Shown here piece by piece: positions 9,833-21,368 of a stretch of 64,000 nt of DNA. This DNA is from Shewanella sp. OMA3-2 (GTDB lineage: Bacteria > Pseudomonadota > Gammaproteobacteria > Enterobacterales > Shewanellaceae). The stretch is taken from positions 1,562,001-1,626,000 of the forward strand of contig NZ_CP090974.1 in the NCBI RefSeq assembly GCF_021513195.1, given 5' to 3'. Made by a program: the position numbers and the translations under genes. The stretch's first letter is position 1. The number at the start of each line of letters is the position of its first letter. Below the pieces are notes generated by a model. The model searched no databases. It was not told the origin of the DNA and saw only the letters and a list, made by a program, of their open reading frames with translations.

Positions 9833-10768
9833 ATGGAATTAATCCGCGGTATACACAATTTATTACCTTCTCATCATGGTTGCGTGCTAAGCATAGGCAA
9901 CTTTGACGGTGTGCACCGTGGTCATGCAGAAGTGATCCGTAATTTGGTAGATAAAGCGCATCATTTTCAACTACCTGCGACCATAATGACATTTGAACCA
10001 CAACCTCAAGAGTTGTTTCGTGGTGAGCATGCTCCAGCAAGATTAAGTTTGTTAAGAGACAAAGCCAGGCTTTTGGAAGAATTAGAAGTTGACCGACTAT
10101 TATGTGTTAATTTCACTCGCTCTTTTGCTAGTCAGCCAGCACAAGCATTTATTGAAGAATTATTAGTTAATAAACTGGGGATTAAATACCTGGTTGTTGG
10201 TGATGACTTTTGTTTTGGAAAAGGCCGTGAAGGCAACTTTGATATGCTGGTAGCGGCAGGCAAACAGTTTGGTTTTAGTGTTGTCAGCACTCAAAGTTTT
10301 GTTGTTGGTACCCACAGGGTGAGTTCAACGTTAGTTCGTGAACAGCTCATGTTAGGCAATTTAGAACAAGCAAGGCGGTTATTGGGTCATCCATTCATGC
10401 TGAGTGGTAAAGTGGCTCATGGGCAAAAAATTGGTAGAACTATTGGTTTTCCCACGGCAAATATTGCTTTAAAAAGAAAAGTAGTTCCAATACGCGGAGT
10501 ATTCGCAGTACGATTTTTTTGGAACGGCAGTGATATATATGAAGGTGTTGCAAATGTCGGCTTTCGTCCGACAGTGCAAGGCCAAGTTTGTCAGTTAGAA
10601 GTGCACTTATTTGATTTTAATGGTGACTTATATGGCAAGCGAGTAGAAGTTGAATTAGTGGCTAAAATCCGTGACGAGCAACCATTTGAGTCATTGGATG
10701 CACTAAAAAAACAAATTTTGAATGATGCGAATGAAGCTAAGGCTTTGTTCTGCTTTGATGCAAGCTGA
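9833..10768 (+). CDS. ribF: Bifunctional riboflavin kinase/FAD synthetase
   Basis: Phosphorylates riboflavin to FMN and adenylates FMN to FAD in the cytosol. The 311-aa protein has an N-terminal nucleotidyltransferase domain with SIGNFDGVHRGH near residue 21, and a C-terminal flavokinase domain from about residue 185 with GRTIGFPTANI. Length is usual for RibF. It lies 21-30 bp before ileS, consistent with co-transcription. The ribosome binding site is weak. Confidence 0.96.
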   Translation: MELIRGIHNLLPSHHGCVLSIGNFDGVHRGHAEVIRNLVDKAHHFQLPATIMTFEPQPQELFRGEHAPARLSLLRDKARLLEELEVDRLLCVNFTRSFASQPAQAFIEELLVNKLGIKYLVVGDDFCFGKGREGNFDMLVAAGKQFGFSVVSTQSFVVGTHRVSSTLVREQLMLGNLEQARRLLGHPFMLSGKVAHGQKIGRTIGFPTANIALKRKVVPIRGVFAVRFFWNGSDIYEGVANVGFRPTVQGQVCQLEVHLFDFNGDLYGKRVEVELVAKIRDEQPFESLDALKKQILNDANEAKALFCFDAS

Positions 10769-10798
10769 TTATTCAGCTTAATTAACGGTATGGGATCA

Positions 10799-13621
10799 AT
10801 GAGCGACTATAAACTGACTTTGAATTTGCCGGAAACAGAGTTTCCGATGCGCGGTAATTTAGCTAATCGCGAGCCAGAAATGTTAAATCGCTGGACGCAG
10901 GATGGGTTATATCAACACATTCGTGACAGTAGAACCGGCCGTAAACCGTTTATTCTGCACGATGGCCCTCCGTATGCGAATGGCAGTATTCATATTGGTC
11001 ACTCTGTAAACAAAATCTTAAAAGACATTATTATTAAATCAAAAACCATGTCTGGTTTTGATGCGCCTTATATCCCTGGTTGGGATTGTCACGGCTTGCC
11101 GATTGAATTGAAAGTTGAGCAAAAAGTGGGCAAGCCAGGGCAAAAGATTTCAGCTGCTGAATTTCGTGAGGAATGCCGTAAATATGCTGCAATTCAAGTA
11201 GATGGCCAGCGCGATGACTTTATTCGTTTGGGTGTGTTAGGTGACTGGCAAAACCCTTACCTAACCATGGACTTTACGACTGAAGCCAACATTGTGCGTT
11301 CATTAGCCAAGGTTATCGATAGCGGCCATTTGCACAAAGGTGTAAAGCCAGTGCATTGGTGTACTGACTGTGGTTCTGCACTTGCTGAGGCTGAAGTTGA
11401 ATACGAAGATAAAACATCACCAGCGATTGATGTCAGTTTTACCGCAGTAGATAGTGCTGCTGTTGCGGCAAAGTTTGGTGTTGAAAATTATGCTTATCCA
11501 GTATCAATGGCGATTTGGACCACAACTCCGTGGACATTACCTGCTAACCGCGCGTTATCTGTAAGTCCTGAGTTTACCTATAGCTTAGTTGAATTTACTA
11601 AAGATGGTGTGACCGCTGCAGTGATCTTAGGTCAAGTGTTGGTTGAGCAGTGTGTTGAACGTTATGGATTTGATTCACATAAAATTATTGGTGAAGTCAA
11701 AGGCGCAGAGCTTGAGTTAACTCGCTTTAAACACCCATTTTTAAGCTTTGATGTTCCTGCCATTCTTGGTGACCATGTTACCACTGATGCAGGTACTGGG
11801 ATTGTTCACACCGCTCCTGGGCACGGTCAAGACGACTTCGTTGTGGGTCAGTTATACGGTTTAGAAGTGGCCAACCCTGTTGGCGATAACGGTGTATTCA
11901 AACCTGATACTGAGTTCTTTGCTGGCCAACATGTGTTTAAAGCTAATGACAATGTAGTCGCACTATTAAAAGAAAAAGACGCACTGCTTAATCATGTTGC
12001 TTACCGTCACAGCTATCCGCATTGCTGGCGCCATAAAACACCGATTATCTTTCGTGCAACACCTCAGTGGTTCATATCAATGGACAACAAAGGCTTACGG
12101 ACTCAAGCTTTATCTGAAATCAAGAAAACGCATTGGCTACCAGATTGGGGTCAAAGTCGAATTGAAAAAATGGTTGAGAATCGTCCAGATTGGTGTATTT
12201 CACGCCAACGTACTTGGGGTGTACCAATCACATTATTTGTACACCGTGAAACCGATGAGATACATCCTGATAGCGTGTCATTGATGGAGCGCATCGCTCA
12301 CCGTATTGAGCAACAAGGTATTCAAGCTTGGTGGGATTTAGATGAATCAGAACTATTAGGTGAAGAAGCTTCTCAGTATCGTAAAGTCACTGACACCTTA
12401 GATGTTTGGTATGACTCAGGATCTTCTTTTTCATCAGTGGTTGCAGCGCGCCCAGAGTTTCAAGGCCATGAAATTGATTTATATCTTGAAGGTAGTGATC
12501 AACACCGCGGCTGGTTTATGTCATCACTGATGATCTCTACCGCGATGAACGGCAAAGCGCCTTATAAGCAAGTGCTTACACACGGATTTACCGTTGATGG
12601 TAAAGGCCGCAAAATGTCTAAGTCTGTTGGTAACGTGATTGCGCCATTGCAAGTGACCAATAAATTGGGTGCCGACATTTTACGTTTATGGGTTGCAGCA
12701 ACCGATTATAGCGGTGAAATGACTGTATCTGATGAGATTTTAAATCGTAGCGCCGATGCGTATCGCCGTATTCGAAATACCGCTCGTTTCTTGTTGGCTA
12801 ACTTAAGCGGCTTTAACCCAGAAACCGATATGGTTGCGCCAGAAGATATGGTGGCATTAGATCGTTGGGTCATGCGTCGCGCTGATGCACTACAAAGTGA
12901 AATTATTGCTGCGTACGATCAATATAACTTCCACTTAGTGACTCAAAAGTTAATGCAATTCTGTTCAATTGAATTAGGTGCATTCTACTTAGATATCATT
13001 AAGGATCGTCAATATACCGCTAAGCAAGATGGTAACGCTCGTCGTAGTTGTCAATCTGCATTATTCCATATATCTGAAGCTATGGTACGTTGGATCACCC
13101 CAATTTTAAGCTTTACTGCAGATGAAATCTGGCAATTGTTACCAGGTAAACGCGATAAGTATGTGTTTACGGAAGAATGGTATCAAGGGCTACAGTCTGT
13201 CACTCTTGAAAGCGATTTAAGTGATGATTACTGGCAGAAGCTACTTGCTGTGCGCAATGAAGTGAATAAAGTGATTGAACAAGCCCGCCGTGATAAACGT
13301 GTTGGTGGTTCATTAGAAGCTGAAGTGACTTTATTTGCCGATGCAGAACTTGCCGCAGAGCTAGCTAAGCTAGATGATGAATTACGTTTTGTATTATTAA
13401 CCTCAAAAGCGGTAGTTGCGCCTTTAGCTGATGCACCAGCAGATGCAGTGGTAACTGAACTTGAAAATCTAAAACTAGTGGTGACTAAAAGTGAAGCGCA
13501 AAAGTGTGAGCGTTGCTGGCACCATCGTGAAGAGGTCAGTACTATTGAAGCCCACCCAACATTGTGTCAACGCTGCGTGACCAATATTGAAGGTGAAGGC
13601 GAACAACGCGAATTTGCATAA
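10799..13621 (+). CDS. ileS: Isoleucyl-tRNA synthetase
   Basis: Charges tRNA-Ile and edits valine. The 940-aa class I enzyme has the HIGH motif at about residues 65-68, KMSKS at about 605-609, the inserted CP1 editing domain between them, and a C-terminal zinc-binding CERCWHH ... CQRC motif. An ATG three codons earlier (10790) is in frame, but ATG 10799 ([12 protein letters not shown]) matches the E. coli start and has GGGA upstream, so it is chosen. lspA follows after 12 bp. Confidence 0.97.
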   Translation: MSDYKLTLNLPETEFPMRGNLANREPEMLNRWTQDGLYQHIRDSRTGRKPFILHDGPPYANGSIHIGHSVNKILKDIIIKSKTMSGFDAPYIPGWDCHGLPIELKVEQKVGKPGQKISAAEFREECRKYAAIQVDGQRDDFIRLGVLGDWQNPYLTMDFTTEANIVRSLAKVIDSGHLHKGVKPVHWCTDCGSALAEAEVEYEDKTSPAIDVSFTAVDSAAVAAKFGVENYAYPVSMAIWTTTPWTLPANRALSVSPEFTYSLVEFTKDGVTAAVILGQVLVEQCVERYGFDSHKIIGEVKGAELELTRFKHPFLSFDVPAILGDHVTTDAGTGIVHTAPGHGQDDFVVGQLYGLEVANPVGDNGVFKPDTEFFAGQHVFKANDNVVALLKEKDALLNHVAYRHSYPHCWRHKTPIIFRATPQWFISMDNKGLRTQALSEIKKTHWLPDWGQSRIEKMVENRPDWCISRQRTWGVPITLFVHRETDEIHPDSVSLMERIAHRIEQQGIQAWWDLDESELLGEEASQYRKVTDTLDVWYDSGSSFSSVVAARPEFQGHEIDLYLEGSDQHRGWFMSSLMISTAMNGKAPYKQVLTHGFTVDGKGRKMSKSVGNVIAPLQVTNKLGADILRLWVAATDYSGEMTVSDEILNRSADAYRRIRNTARFLLANLSGFNPETDMVAPEDMVALDRWVMRRADALQSEIIAAYDQYNFHLVTQKLMQFCSIELGAFYLDIIKDRQYTAKQDGNARRSCQSALFHISEAMVRWITPILSFTADEIWQLLPGKRDKYVFTEEWYQGLQSVTLESDLSDDYWQKLLAVRNEVNKVIEQARRDKRVGGSLEAEVTLFADAELAAELAKLDDELRFVLLTSKAVVAPLADAPADAVVTELENLKLVVTKSEAQKCERCWHHREEVSTIEAHPTLCQRCVTNIEGEGEQREFA

Positions 13622-13633
13622 GGATATAATGTT

Positions 13634-14152
13634 ATGAGTACTGTTCCAGCGACATGGAAGGACAGTGGCTTGCGTTGGTATTGGGTAGCTGTATTTGTAT
13701 TTATTGCAGATCAGTTATCTAAACAATGGGTACTGGAAAACTTTGATTTATATGAATCAATTCAGTTACTGCCATTTTTCAATTTTACTTATGTACGCAA
13801 TTACGGCGCAGCATTTAGCTTCTTAAGTGATGCGGGTGGTTGGCAACGTTGGTTTTTTGCCGTTATCGCGATAGGTTTTAGTACCTTATTGACCATTTGG
13901 TTGAGAAAACAGTCACATAAAATGCTGCGTACAAATCTTGCCTACACATTAGTCATTGGTGGGGCATTAGGTAATTTAATTGATCGTTTAATGCACGGCT
14001 TCGTAGTGGACTTTATCGATTTCTATTGGAAAACTAGCCATTATCCAGCTTTTAATATTGCTGACTCTGCCATATTTATGGGGGCGATATTAATTCTGTG
14101 GGAAGCCTTTAAGCCTGATGTTGCTCAAACTGAGCAGGAGCAATCAAAGTGA
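13634..14152 (+). CDS. lspA: Lipoprotein signal peptidase II
   Basis: An inner-membrane aspartyl protease that removes signal peptides from diacylglyceryl-modified prolipoproteins. The 172-aa protein has four membrane segments and the conserved DQLSK, NYGAAFSF and GNLIDRL motifs. The catalytic pair is probably Asp126 (VVDFIDFY) and Asp144 (FNIADS). The stop overlaps the GTG start of fkpB by 4 bp, implying translational coupling. Confidence 0.97.
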   Translation: MSTVPATWKDSGLRWYWVAVFVFIADQLSKQWVLENFDLYESIQLLPFFNFTYVRNYGAAFSFLSDAGGWQRWFFAVIAIGFSTLLTIWLRKQSHKMLRTNLAYTLVIGGALGNLIDRLMHGFVVDFIDFYWKTSHYPAFNIADSAIFMGAILILWEAFKPDVAQTEQEQSK

Positions 14153-14592
14153 CCGATTTAAACAAACCTGATAACCATGCCATCTTGTGTCATATGAACC
14201 TTATTTTAGAAGACGGCTCAACCGCCGATAGCACTAAAGCATCAGGTAAACCTGCGCGGTTTAATTTAGGCGATCAAAGCTTAAGTCCAGCGTTAGAAGC
14301 GCAAATTAAAAATTTATCTGAAGGTGATAAGCATACCTTTACCCTTGATGCTAAAGATGCTTTTGGAGAGTCGAACCCTGATGCGATTCATCATATGGAT
14401 CGTAGCCGTTTCCCTGCAAACATGAAGTTAGAGCCTGGTGTTATTGTCAGTTTTTCTGGCCCAGGTGGCAGTGAGATTCCAGGGATTGTGCGTGAAACAA
14501 TAGGTGATTCGATTACTGTAGATTTAAATCATCCATTGGCTGGGCATAAAATTACTTTTGAATTGGATGTTGTACAGGTCATCACGGAGTAA
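14149..14592 (+). CDS. fkpB: FKBP-type peptidyl-prolyl isomerase, SlpA/FkpB type
   Basis: A 147-aa cytoplasmic proline isomerase and chaperone of the SlyD-like FKBP class. The FKBP fold carries an IF-type insert (HTFTLDAKDAFGESNPD ... FPANMKLEPG). It starts with GTG in the GTGA overlap with lspA. The order lspA-fkpB-ispH is the usual gammaproteobacterial one. Confidence 0.92.
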   Translation: MTDLNKPDNHAILCHMNLILEDGSTADSTKASGKPARFNLGDQSLSPALEAQIKNLSEGDKHTFTLDAKDAFGESNPDAIHHMDRSRFPANMKLEPGVIVSFSGPGGSEIPGIVRETIGDSITVDLNHPLAGHKITFELDVVQVITE

Positions 14593-14601
14593 ACATTACC
14601 T

Positions 14602-15561
14602 ATGTTAAAAGTCGATCCTACTTCAGCTAAACTCAACATTTTATTAGCTAATCCACGGGGTTTTTGTGCGGGTGTTGATCGTGCAATTAGTATTGTTGAA
14701 CGCGCTTTAGAGTTATTTGAACCACCGATTTATGTACGTCACGAGGTCGTGCATAATCGCTATGTGGTGCAAAATTTAAAAGATCGTGGGGCGATATTTG
14801 TTGAAGAGCTAGAACAAGTGCCCGATAACTCAATTGTTATTTTCAGTGCTCACGGTGTTTCTCAAGCTGTAAGAAAAGAAGCTAAACACCGTGGTTTGAA
14901 AGTGTTTGATGCCACTTGTCCTTTAGTGACGAAAGTACATTTGCAAGTGACTCGAGCAAGCCGCAAAGGTATTGAATGTATTTTAATTGGCCATGAGGGT
15001 CACCCTGAAGTAGAAGGGACCATGGGACAATACGATAATGATCAGGGCGGCGTTTATTTAATTGAGTCACCTGAAGATGTCGCAGCATTGTCGGTTAAAA
15101 ATGCTGATAATTTATGTTTTGTGACCCAAACAACCTTATCTGTCGACGATACGCTGGATATTATTGCCGCGTTACAAAAACGCTTTCCTTCCATTGAAGG
15201 GCCTAGAAAAGATGACATTTGCTATGCAACTCAAAATCGTCAAGATGCAGTGAGAAGCCTTTCTGCGCAAGTTGATTTATTGATTGTTGTTGGTTCTAAA
15301 AATAGCTCTAACTCAAACAGATTGAGAGAGCTGGCTGAAAAAACTGGTACTCAGGCTTACCTAGTGGATACAGCAGCAGATGTAGATCCTAGTTGGTTTA
15401 AAGATGTATCTAAGGTTGCAGTTACTGCCGGAGCTTCAGCACCAGAGGTACTGGTTCAGCAAGTTGTCAATGCAATTGCTGAGCATGCACCGAGTGCGAT
15501 TACCGAAGTTGAAGGACGTAAAGAAGACATCGTTTTTGCTGTTCCTGCCGAGTTAAGGTAG
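14602..15561 (+). CDS. ispH: 4-hydroxy-3-methylbut-2-enyl diphosphate reductase
   Basis: The last enzyme of the MEP isoprenoid pathway, reducing HMBPP to IPP and DMAPP with a 4Fe-4S cluster. The 319-aa protein has the three cluster cysteines Cys22 ([11 protein letters not shown]), Cys106 ([11 protein letters not shown]) and Cys207 ([11 protein letters not shown]), plus active-site His51, His84, His134 and Glu136. It is the last gene of the operon, 9 bp after fkpB, and is followed by a terminator. Confidence 0.97.
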   Translation: MLKVDPTSAKLNILLANPRGFCAGVDRAISIVERALELFEPPIYVRHEVVHNRYVVQNLKDRGAIFVEELEQVPDNSIVIFSAHGVSQAVRKEAKHRGLKVFDATCPLVTKVHLQVTRASRKGIECILIGHEGHPEVEGTMGQYDNDQGGVYLIESPEDVAALSVKNADNLCFVTQTTLSVDDTLDIIAALQKRFPSIEGPRKDDICYATQNRQDAVRSLSAQVDLLIVVGSKNSSNSNRLRELAEKTGTQAYLVDTAADVDPSWFKDVSKVAVTAGASAPEVLVQQVVNAIAEHAPSAITEVEGRKEDIVFAVPAELR

Positions 15562-15596
15562 CGTTAACGCTTTTTCTCAACCATACTGTACTGAAT

Positions 15597-15627
15597 AAAC
15601 CCGTAGCTTTAAGTTACGGGTTTTTTT
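15597..15627 (+). terminator. Terminator of the murJ-ispH block
   Basis: A 9-bp stem (AAACCCGTA / TACGGGTTT) at 15597-15623 is followed by T residues, 35 bp after ispH. Confidence 0.85.
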
Positions 15628-15706
15628 GTGCTTAAAATTTAATCGGAGTATAGTTGTTGTTAATAATCGCTTTGCGGAAACGTAAACAGATTAAACTAGA
15701 TTGTTA

Positions 15707-15722
15707 CTAACTTGTAAGTTAG
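15707..15722. promoter_or_regulatory. 16-bp palindrome upstream of the minor pilin operon
   Basis: CTAACTTGTAAGTTAG is an inverted repeat with 7-bp arms around a 2-bp centre, about 100 bp before pilV. It is a candidate operator for the pil operon; no known regulator motif is recognised. Confidence 0.3.
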
Positions 15723-15819
15723 AATTATTTATCTACACATACGCTATAAGTTATAGATTTTTAAGCTTAAAACGTTAATTTTGAGGTCAGAAACATGACG
15801 ATTGTCGAAGGCTTGACAT

Positions 15820-16368
15820 ATGCAGGTTAAAGTTAAAGGATTCTCTTTAATCGAGGTTATGGTCTCACTGGTTATTTTAGTGATAGGCCTTATTGGTATT
15901 TTTAATTTACACATAGTGGCTAAACAAGGCAGCTTTGAGTCTTTTCAACAAACTCAAGCATCTTATTATGCCAATGATATTGTTAACAGAATGCGAATGA
16001 ATCCATCTGAGCTTAACAACTATGAAGGAACCTATAACGGAGGTACATCGGCGCCGACTAAAGCCTGTGATGTGGGAATTGGTGGTAATACTATTTGCAC
16101 TAATATTGAAACCCGTTTATGGGATATTTACCAGTGGGAGCGCTCGTTTCAAGGTGAAAATGAAAAGTCTTCTGGTGCTAATGTCGGTGGTCTAGACTCT
16201 ACCACAGCGTGTATTAATATTAATGACCGAGATGTCACCGTTGTTATGACGTGGCGCGGTATTCGAGCTTCAACTGATGGATTAAGCGAGGGCAGTACTT
16301 TTGCAAAAAGTTGTGGCACATCAAGTAATCGGCGTCGTGCGTTAGTTATTAATACCGCGATTTTGTAA
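15820..16368 (+). CDS. pilV: Type IV pilus minor pilin PilV
   Basis: A 182-aa prepilin-like protein that primes pilus assembly with the other minor pilins. The leader ends in Gly7, followed by FSLIEVMVSLVILVIG, with Glu at mature position 5. PilD would cleave after the glycine. The C-terminal part has cysteines typical of minor pilin globular domains. The ATG at 15820 has GAAGG upstream. An out-of-frame 11-codon ORF (15795-15830) with its own GAGGT overlaps the start. It heads pilV-pilW-pilX-pilY1-pilE. Confidence 0.9.
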   Translation: MQVKVKGFSLIEVMVSLVILVIGLIGIFNLHIVAKQGSFESFQQTQASYYANDIVNRMRMNPSELNNYEGTYNGGTSAPTKACDVGIGGNTICTNIETRLWDIYQWERSFQGENEKSSGANVGGLDSTTACININDRDVTVVMTWRGIRASTDGLSEGSTFAKSCGTSSNRRRALVINTAIL

Positions 16369-16377
16369 GGTAAAAAA

Positions 16378-17349
16378 ATGCCAAAAAAATTAACATTACA
16401 AACGGGTTTATCGCTTGTTGAATTAATGGTAGCCATGTTGATCAGCTTGTTTTTATCAGCGGGTCTTTTTAGCATGTTTAGTATGTCATCAAGCAATGTG
16501 ACCACGACAAGCCAATTTAACCAATTACAAGAAAATGGCCGTATCGCATTAGCTATTATGGAAAGAGATATTAGTCAGTTAGGTTTTACTGGTGATATAA
16601 CAGGCACTGATTTTACTGTTGGGGTTAATACTATTATATCTGCGACTGCCGTACCAAATGATTGTGTTGGTGCCGGTGTCAATAATGCGAGCTTTCCTAT
16701 TAACCAGCCATCTCACTTTAGGCGCTTATGGGGTTATGAGGCCGGTGTGAGCGGCGAGAGTTTTACCTGTATTACCCCAAAGGCGAAGACTGATGTTATA
16801 CAAATGAAGCGTCTTGTTGGTCCGTCCGTTTTACCTGCTAATATTAATCCAACTCGTTATTATGCCGCTTCAACATCTACCCAAATTGAAATTTTTAATG
16901 GCAATGCTGTTCCACCTACACTAATGAACAGCCGTATTTGGGAGTATCAGCATCATATTTACTATATTGAAAATGATGGCGATATTCCAATATTAAAGCG
17001 GCGGACACTTTCAATTGGCAACGGGATGAATAACGATGAACAATTAGTCGAAGGAATAGAAAATATGCGTATTTTGTATGGCTTTGACAATAATGGTGAT
17101 GACACTGCAGACAGTTATATGCCAGTACAGAATGTCACGACACTGATGTGGGATAATGCATTTTTTCAGCGTTTGGTGTCTCTTCGGGTTTATCTGTTAG
17201 TACGAGGCACTCAAAAAGACAGAAGTTACACTAATGATGTGACATATACTTTGGGTGATAAAACCATTGGTCCGCTTAATGATAACTATCGTCGAAAGGT
17301 CGTTTCCACAACTATCGTATTAGAGAATCCAGTTCTGATTAGGAATTAA
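16378..17349 (+). CDS. pilW: Type IV pilus minor pilin PilW
   Basis: A 323-aa prepilin with leader cleavage site LQTG/LSLVELMVAMLI (Glu at +5) and a large periplasmic domain, as usual for PilW. It lies 9 bp after pilV with AAGG before the ATG. With PilV, PilX, PilE and FimT it forms the minor-pilin complex that initiates pili and displays PilY1. Confidence 0.9.
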   Translation: MPKKLTLQTGLSLVELMVAMLISLFLSAGLFSMFSMSSSNVTTTSQFNQLQENGRIALAIMERDISQLGFTGDITGTDFTVGVNTIISATAVPNDCVGAGVNNASFPINQPSHFRRLWGYEAGVSGESFTCITPKAKTDVIQMKRLVGPSVLPANINPTRYYAASTSTQIEIFNGNAVPPTLMNSRIWEYQHHIYYIENDGDIPILKRRTLSIGNGMNNDEQLVEGIENMRILYGFDNNGDDTADSYMPVQNVTTLMWDNAFFQRLVSLRVYLLVRGTQKDRSYTNDVTYTLGDKTIGPLNDNYRRKVVSTTIVLENPVLIRN

Positions 17350-17383
17350 TCATCTAGTTAGTAAGTATATTTAGGTAAAAGCA

Positions 17384-17821
17384 ATGCAAAATTCAATAAA
17401 AAAGCAGCAAGGAGTAGTATTATTCTTCTCTTTGATCATTTTGGTCATAATGACGGTTATTGGTGTAGCGCTTGCAGTTAACTCTACCCAGTCATTGCGT
17501 ATGGCAGGTGCTGGCTCTGAGCGAATAGAAGCCATGATGTCAGTTCAAGGCGCACAGGTAAAAGTAATCGCCGATAATGAAGGCGCTGTAATGAGCGCTA
17601 TGAGTGTCGTCACTGTACTAAATGATGCGGCATTAGGCGTGACCAATACTATTACCCCTATGTCAGCAGGGGATGTTGACTGCCAACGCAGTATGAAAGC
17701 TAACTCGGGTACTTCGCTAATATGCCGACGTTTTGAAGTATCTAGTAATGCCAGTTTTGGTCGCAGTAATTTAGGGCAAGTTACTGTTATTTTAGGCTTT
17801 GAACAAGAAATGTTACCTTAG
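17384..17821 (+). CDS. pilX: Type IV pilus assembly protein PilX
   Basis: A 145-aa protein with the PilX N-terminal motif (KKQQGVVLFFSLIIL) and a single N-terminal membrane helix. It lacks the Glu-5 of standard pilins. The SLRMAGAGSERIEAM segment matches the PilX_N family pattern. pilY1 begins 9 bp after its stop. Confidence 0.88.
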   Translation: MQNSIKKQQGVVLFFSLIILVIMTVIGVALAVNSTQSLRMAGAGSERIEAMMSVQGAQVKVIADNEGAVMSAMSVVTVLNDAALGVTNTITPMSAGDVDCQRSMKANSGTSLICRRFEVSSNASFGRSNLGQVTVILGFEQEMLP

Positions 17822-17830
17822 GAGCTAATT

Positions 17831-20800
17831 ATGATAAAGCTAATATCGTTTTCATCGTTATTTGCGGTACTTTGCTTATCTGCCAATAGCTTCGCAGATG
17901 ACACTGAACTGTATGTTTTTGAGTCGACAGCACGATCAGGTTCACGACCCCAGGTACTCATTATATTTGATACCTCGGGCAGTATGGACAGTAACTTTAA
18001 AACGGATACACCTTATGTTCGAGGTGATGAAAATGTCGATAAAGGGGGAACATTAAAACCTAAGACTAAGTTATTTTATACTCGTAGCAGTAGTAATATC
18101 CCTAACTCTTCTAGCAAGCAATTCTTTTTACACGAAGTTAATGGTTGTGATGTTGGCGAAAAGTATCTTCAAGACTACGGTATGTTTACAGGTTATATAC
18201 GTGAACATAAATACGTTGGAGAGAACGGTACATGGTCTGAAATACCGTTAACAGACGGTTCAGGTATTACTCAAGTCGATTGTTATGAGGATATCGCTGA
18301 AAAAAATTATTACAACAATAACACTAACTTCTGGGGCTTTCCAGTTGATGGGTTAGGAACAAGTGCAACTCCTATTCGTTATACTGCTGCAAACAACTCC
18401 TCAACACCAGCTCAAATTGATGATGCTGTAGCTAAAGCTAAACTAACTAATTTTGGTATTGGCCAGCCGATTACCTTATATACCGAAAAATACATAAATT
18501 GGTATCATAGTTCAAAAGTACAAAAAAACTATTCCCGTCTAGAAATTGCTCAACGAGTAATAGAAGATACTATTGTCACGACCCCGGGGTTGATTTTGGG
18601 CTTTCGGTATTTAACTATAATGATGGTAATAACCGTAATGGTGGGAGAATTGTTTATGGAATATCTCCTTCTAATGAAGCATCAAAAGACAAATTGTTGA
18701 CAACCATAGGTGCATTTAAAGCCGAAACCTGGACACCATTGTGTGAAACCTTGTATGAGTCATATCGTTATTTTGGAGGGCTAGGTGTTTATTTTGGTGA
18801 TGATGACTCCAGTCGTAAACCTTCAAGGGATCCCTCTAGCGAATCAGAAGGTAAATACAAGTCACCTTTTGTGGGTAAACAATGTCAAGATAATGCTTAT
18901 GTGATTTATGTAACGGATGGCGAGCCAACATATGATAATAATGCCGATGAACTTATATTAAAACTTGATGGCGTAACTGAAAAAAATAAAATTTATGGTA
19001 GTTATCTTCCAGCATTAGCCGGTTGGATGAATAAAAATGATGTTAACACCTCTGTTGATGGGGTCCAAACTGTTAGTACTTATACGATTGGCTTTAGTTC
19101 TGGTGCTGATAGCGCAGCGCCTATATTAAAAGAAACCGCATTGCGTGGCGGTGGCGCATATTATTCTGCGAAAGATGCACAAAAATTGCAGGAAGCATTA
19201 CAACAAATTTTCTCAAATATTTTAGAGGTTAACTCGAGTTTTACTTCGCCTTCTATTGCAAGTAATAATTTTGATAGAACCCAAACCCTTGATTCTGTTT
19301 ACTATGCAATGTTTTTGCCTAATAAAGGGCCTCGTTGGTTAGGTAACTTGAAAAAGTTCAAAGTAACTGGCAGTGGTGATGTTGTTGATCAATCAGGAAA
19401 TAACGCCATTGATGATGATGGTAATCTAAAATCCTCAGCCTGTTCATATTGGACTTCAAAAGCTGTTTGTGATGCGACAAGTGGTGGTGGCGATGGCAAT
19501 AATGTTGCTATTGGTGGTGCTTCATTAATGCTTCAAAATACAACCACTAGAACCTTGTATAGTAACTTTGGTTCCGGTGGTGCATTAAAGGCATTAACTA
19601 AAGCGAATGCAATAAATGGTGCAGGAATAGGTAATGAAGATGCACTCGCTCGTTTTATGGGAGTAGACAAATCCGAGTTAGATAAATTGTTTAAATGGAC
19701 CCAGGGCATTGATGTCGATGATGAGGATAAAGACAAATCCACCTCAGATACGCGTGTTGATATTATGGGTGACCCTCTTCATTCAAAACCTTTGGCAATA
19801 AACTACGGTACAGCTGGTTCTCCTGATGTTCGTGTTATATTGGGGACAAACCAGGGTTTTATTCATATGTTTAAAGATAAAGGTAATACAGTAGAAGAGA
19901 CTTGGGCATTTATGCCGCAAGAGCTATTACCTAATTTAAGAGAGTTACGCGCCAATATTCCAACAGGTGTCCACTCTGTATACGGAATGGATAGTCCTTC
20001 AGTTGCCTATGTTAAACGCAATGCTTCTGGTGTAGTAGAAAAAGCCTGGTTATTTACCGGTATGCGCCGTGGTGGTAAGTCATATTATGCCCTTAATATC
20101 ACCGACCCAGATAAGCCATCATTTATGTGGAAAGTCAGTCCAGATTCTGCGGGTATGAGTGATATGGGCCAGTCTTGGGCTGAGCCTGTTGTTACGTTTA
20201 TTCCAGGTTTGCCTGCAGGTAATACAACTCCTGCTAATGCGTTACCGGTAGTTATAATTGGTGGCGGCTATAATCCATCAACAAAAGATGGTGCAGGCGT
20301 TGGCCAGGATGATACTAATGGTCGTGGAGTGTATATTCTGAATGCAGAAACAGGTGCGCTGGTACATCACTTTGGCGTAGCGGGCGGTACCAATAAAACT
20401 AAACTTGATGGTATTGTTGATAGTATTCCCAACAGTGTTGCTGTGCTAGATAGTAATAATGATAGATTGACAGACCGAATATATGCAACCGACACTGGTG
20501 CTAATGTGTGGCGAATGGATCTTCCCAGTGCCTCACCAGACAGCACCACAGTGCCTTGGACCGCATTTAAGTTTGCAAGTTTAGGTGGAACCTCTCAAGC
20601 CAATGACCGTCGTTTTTTTGCAGAACCAGCAGTCGCTCAAACGGTATTTACTAATATATCTGAAGTCACAGTGACTCCAACAACAGGACCGTCAGTGACA
20701 ACACGTACCTATCAAAACGTACCTTATGACGCTGTTACTATTGGTAGCGGTCATCGACCACATCCTCTTGATAAGTCGCGTTCAGATAAGTTTTTTGTCC

Positions 20801-21363
20801 TACAGGATAGAAATGTCGTGAGTAAGTCTTTTACCGGGACAGCAGGTAATACGGTTCCTGTTACTTTAGGGCTATCGAACCTTTACAATGTGTCTTCAGC
20901 AGCCCCTGTAACAGAAGATGAAAATGTTGCGTTTGGTAAGATGCGGGGTTGGTATTATAACTTTGGTGCGACGGGTGAAAAGAGTTTGTCTGCATCAACG
21001 ATTATTCAAGGGCGCGTGTTCTTCACATCATACGTACCAGGAGATACAACATCTGCTAATCAATGTTTAGTATCAGGTAAAGGTCGCCTATATGGTTTTG
21101 ATTTGCATAAAGGTACTCGCTCATATACGAAAGAGTTTATGGAAATGGGCGCTCGTGTTCCGGATACGCCACAGCTGGTTATTCCACCTAATGGTGAAGA
21201 TGACAGTTACATGTACCTTATCGGTATTGGCAACGCGGGAGAGCAAATGGAGAAAATAAAAGATCCTCTAAACCCTAATCCAGACGGCTGCCAAGCTGGT
21301 GATGAAAAATGCATTGGTGCAGGACCAGGCGTAAACAAGATTTATTACCATATTGACGAGTAA
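17831..21363 (+). pseudogene. pilY1: Type IV pilus tip adhesin PilY1, one-base frameshift
   Basis: PilY1 is the calcium-dependent tip and assembly protein of type IV pili. The N-terminal part (17831-18700, 289 aa) has a signal peptide and the von Willebrand A MIDAS motif DTSGSMDS. The C-terminal part (from TTG 18694, 889 aa) holds the beta-propeller with the calcium-loop signature DSNNDRLTDRIY. The two lie in different frames. Adding one base in GGCTTTCGG (18600-18607, for example T3 to T4) restores one ORF of about 1177 aa reading GFSVFNYNDGNN across the join. The start has AGGAG upstream. It is either a true frameshift, a phase-variable site or a sequencing error; other short-by-one runs in the window favour error. 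Confidence 0.9.
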
Positions 21364-21368
21364 AGTTA

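Noticed and set aside
18694..21363. Second part of pilY1 as a separate gene with a TTG start
   Set aside because: No ribosome binding site, and the previous gene continues into it after a single-base correction with family-like sequence.
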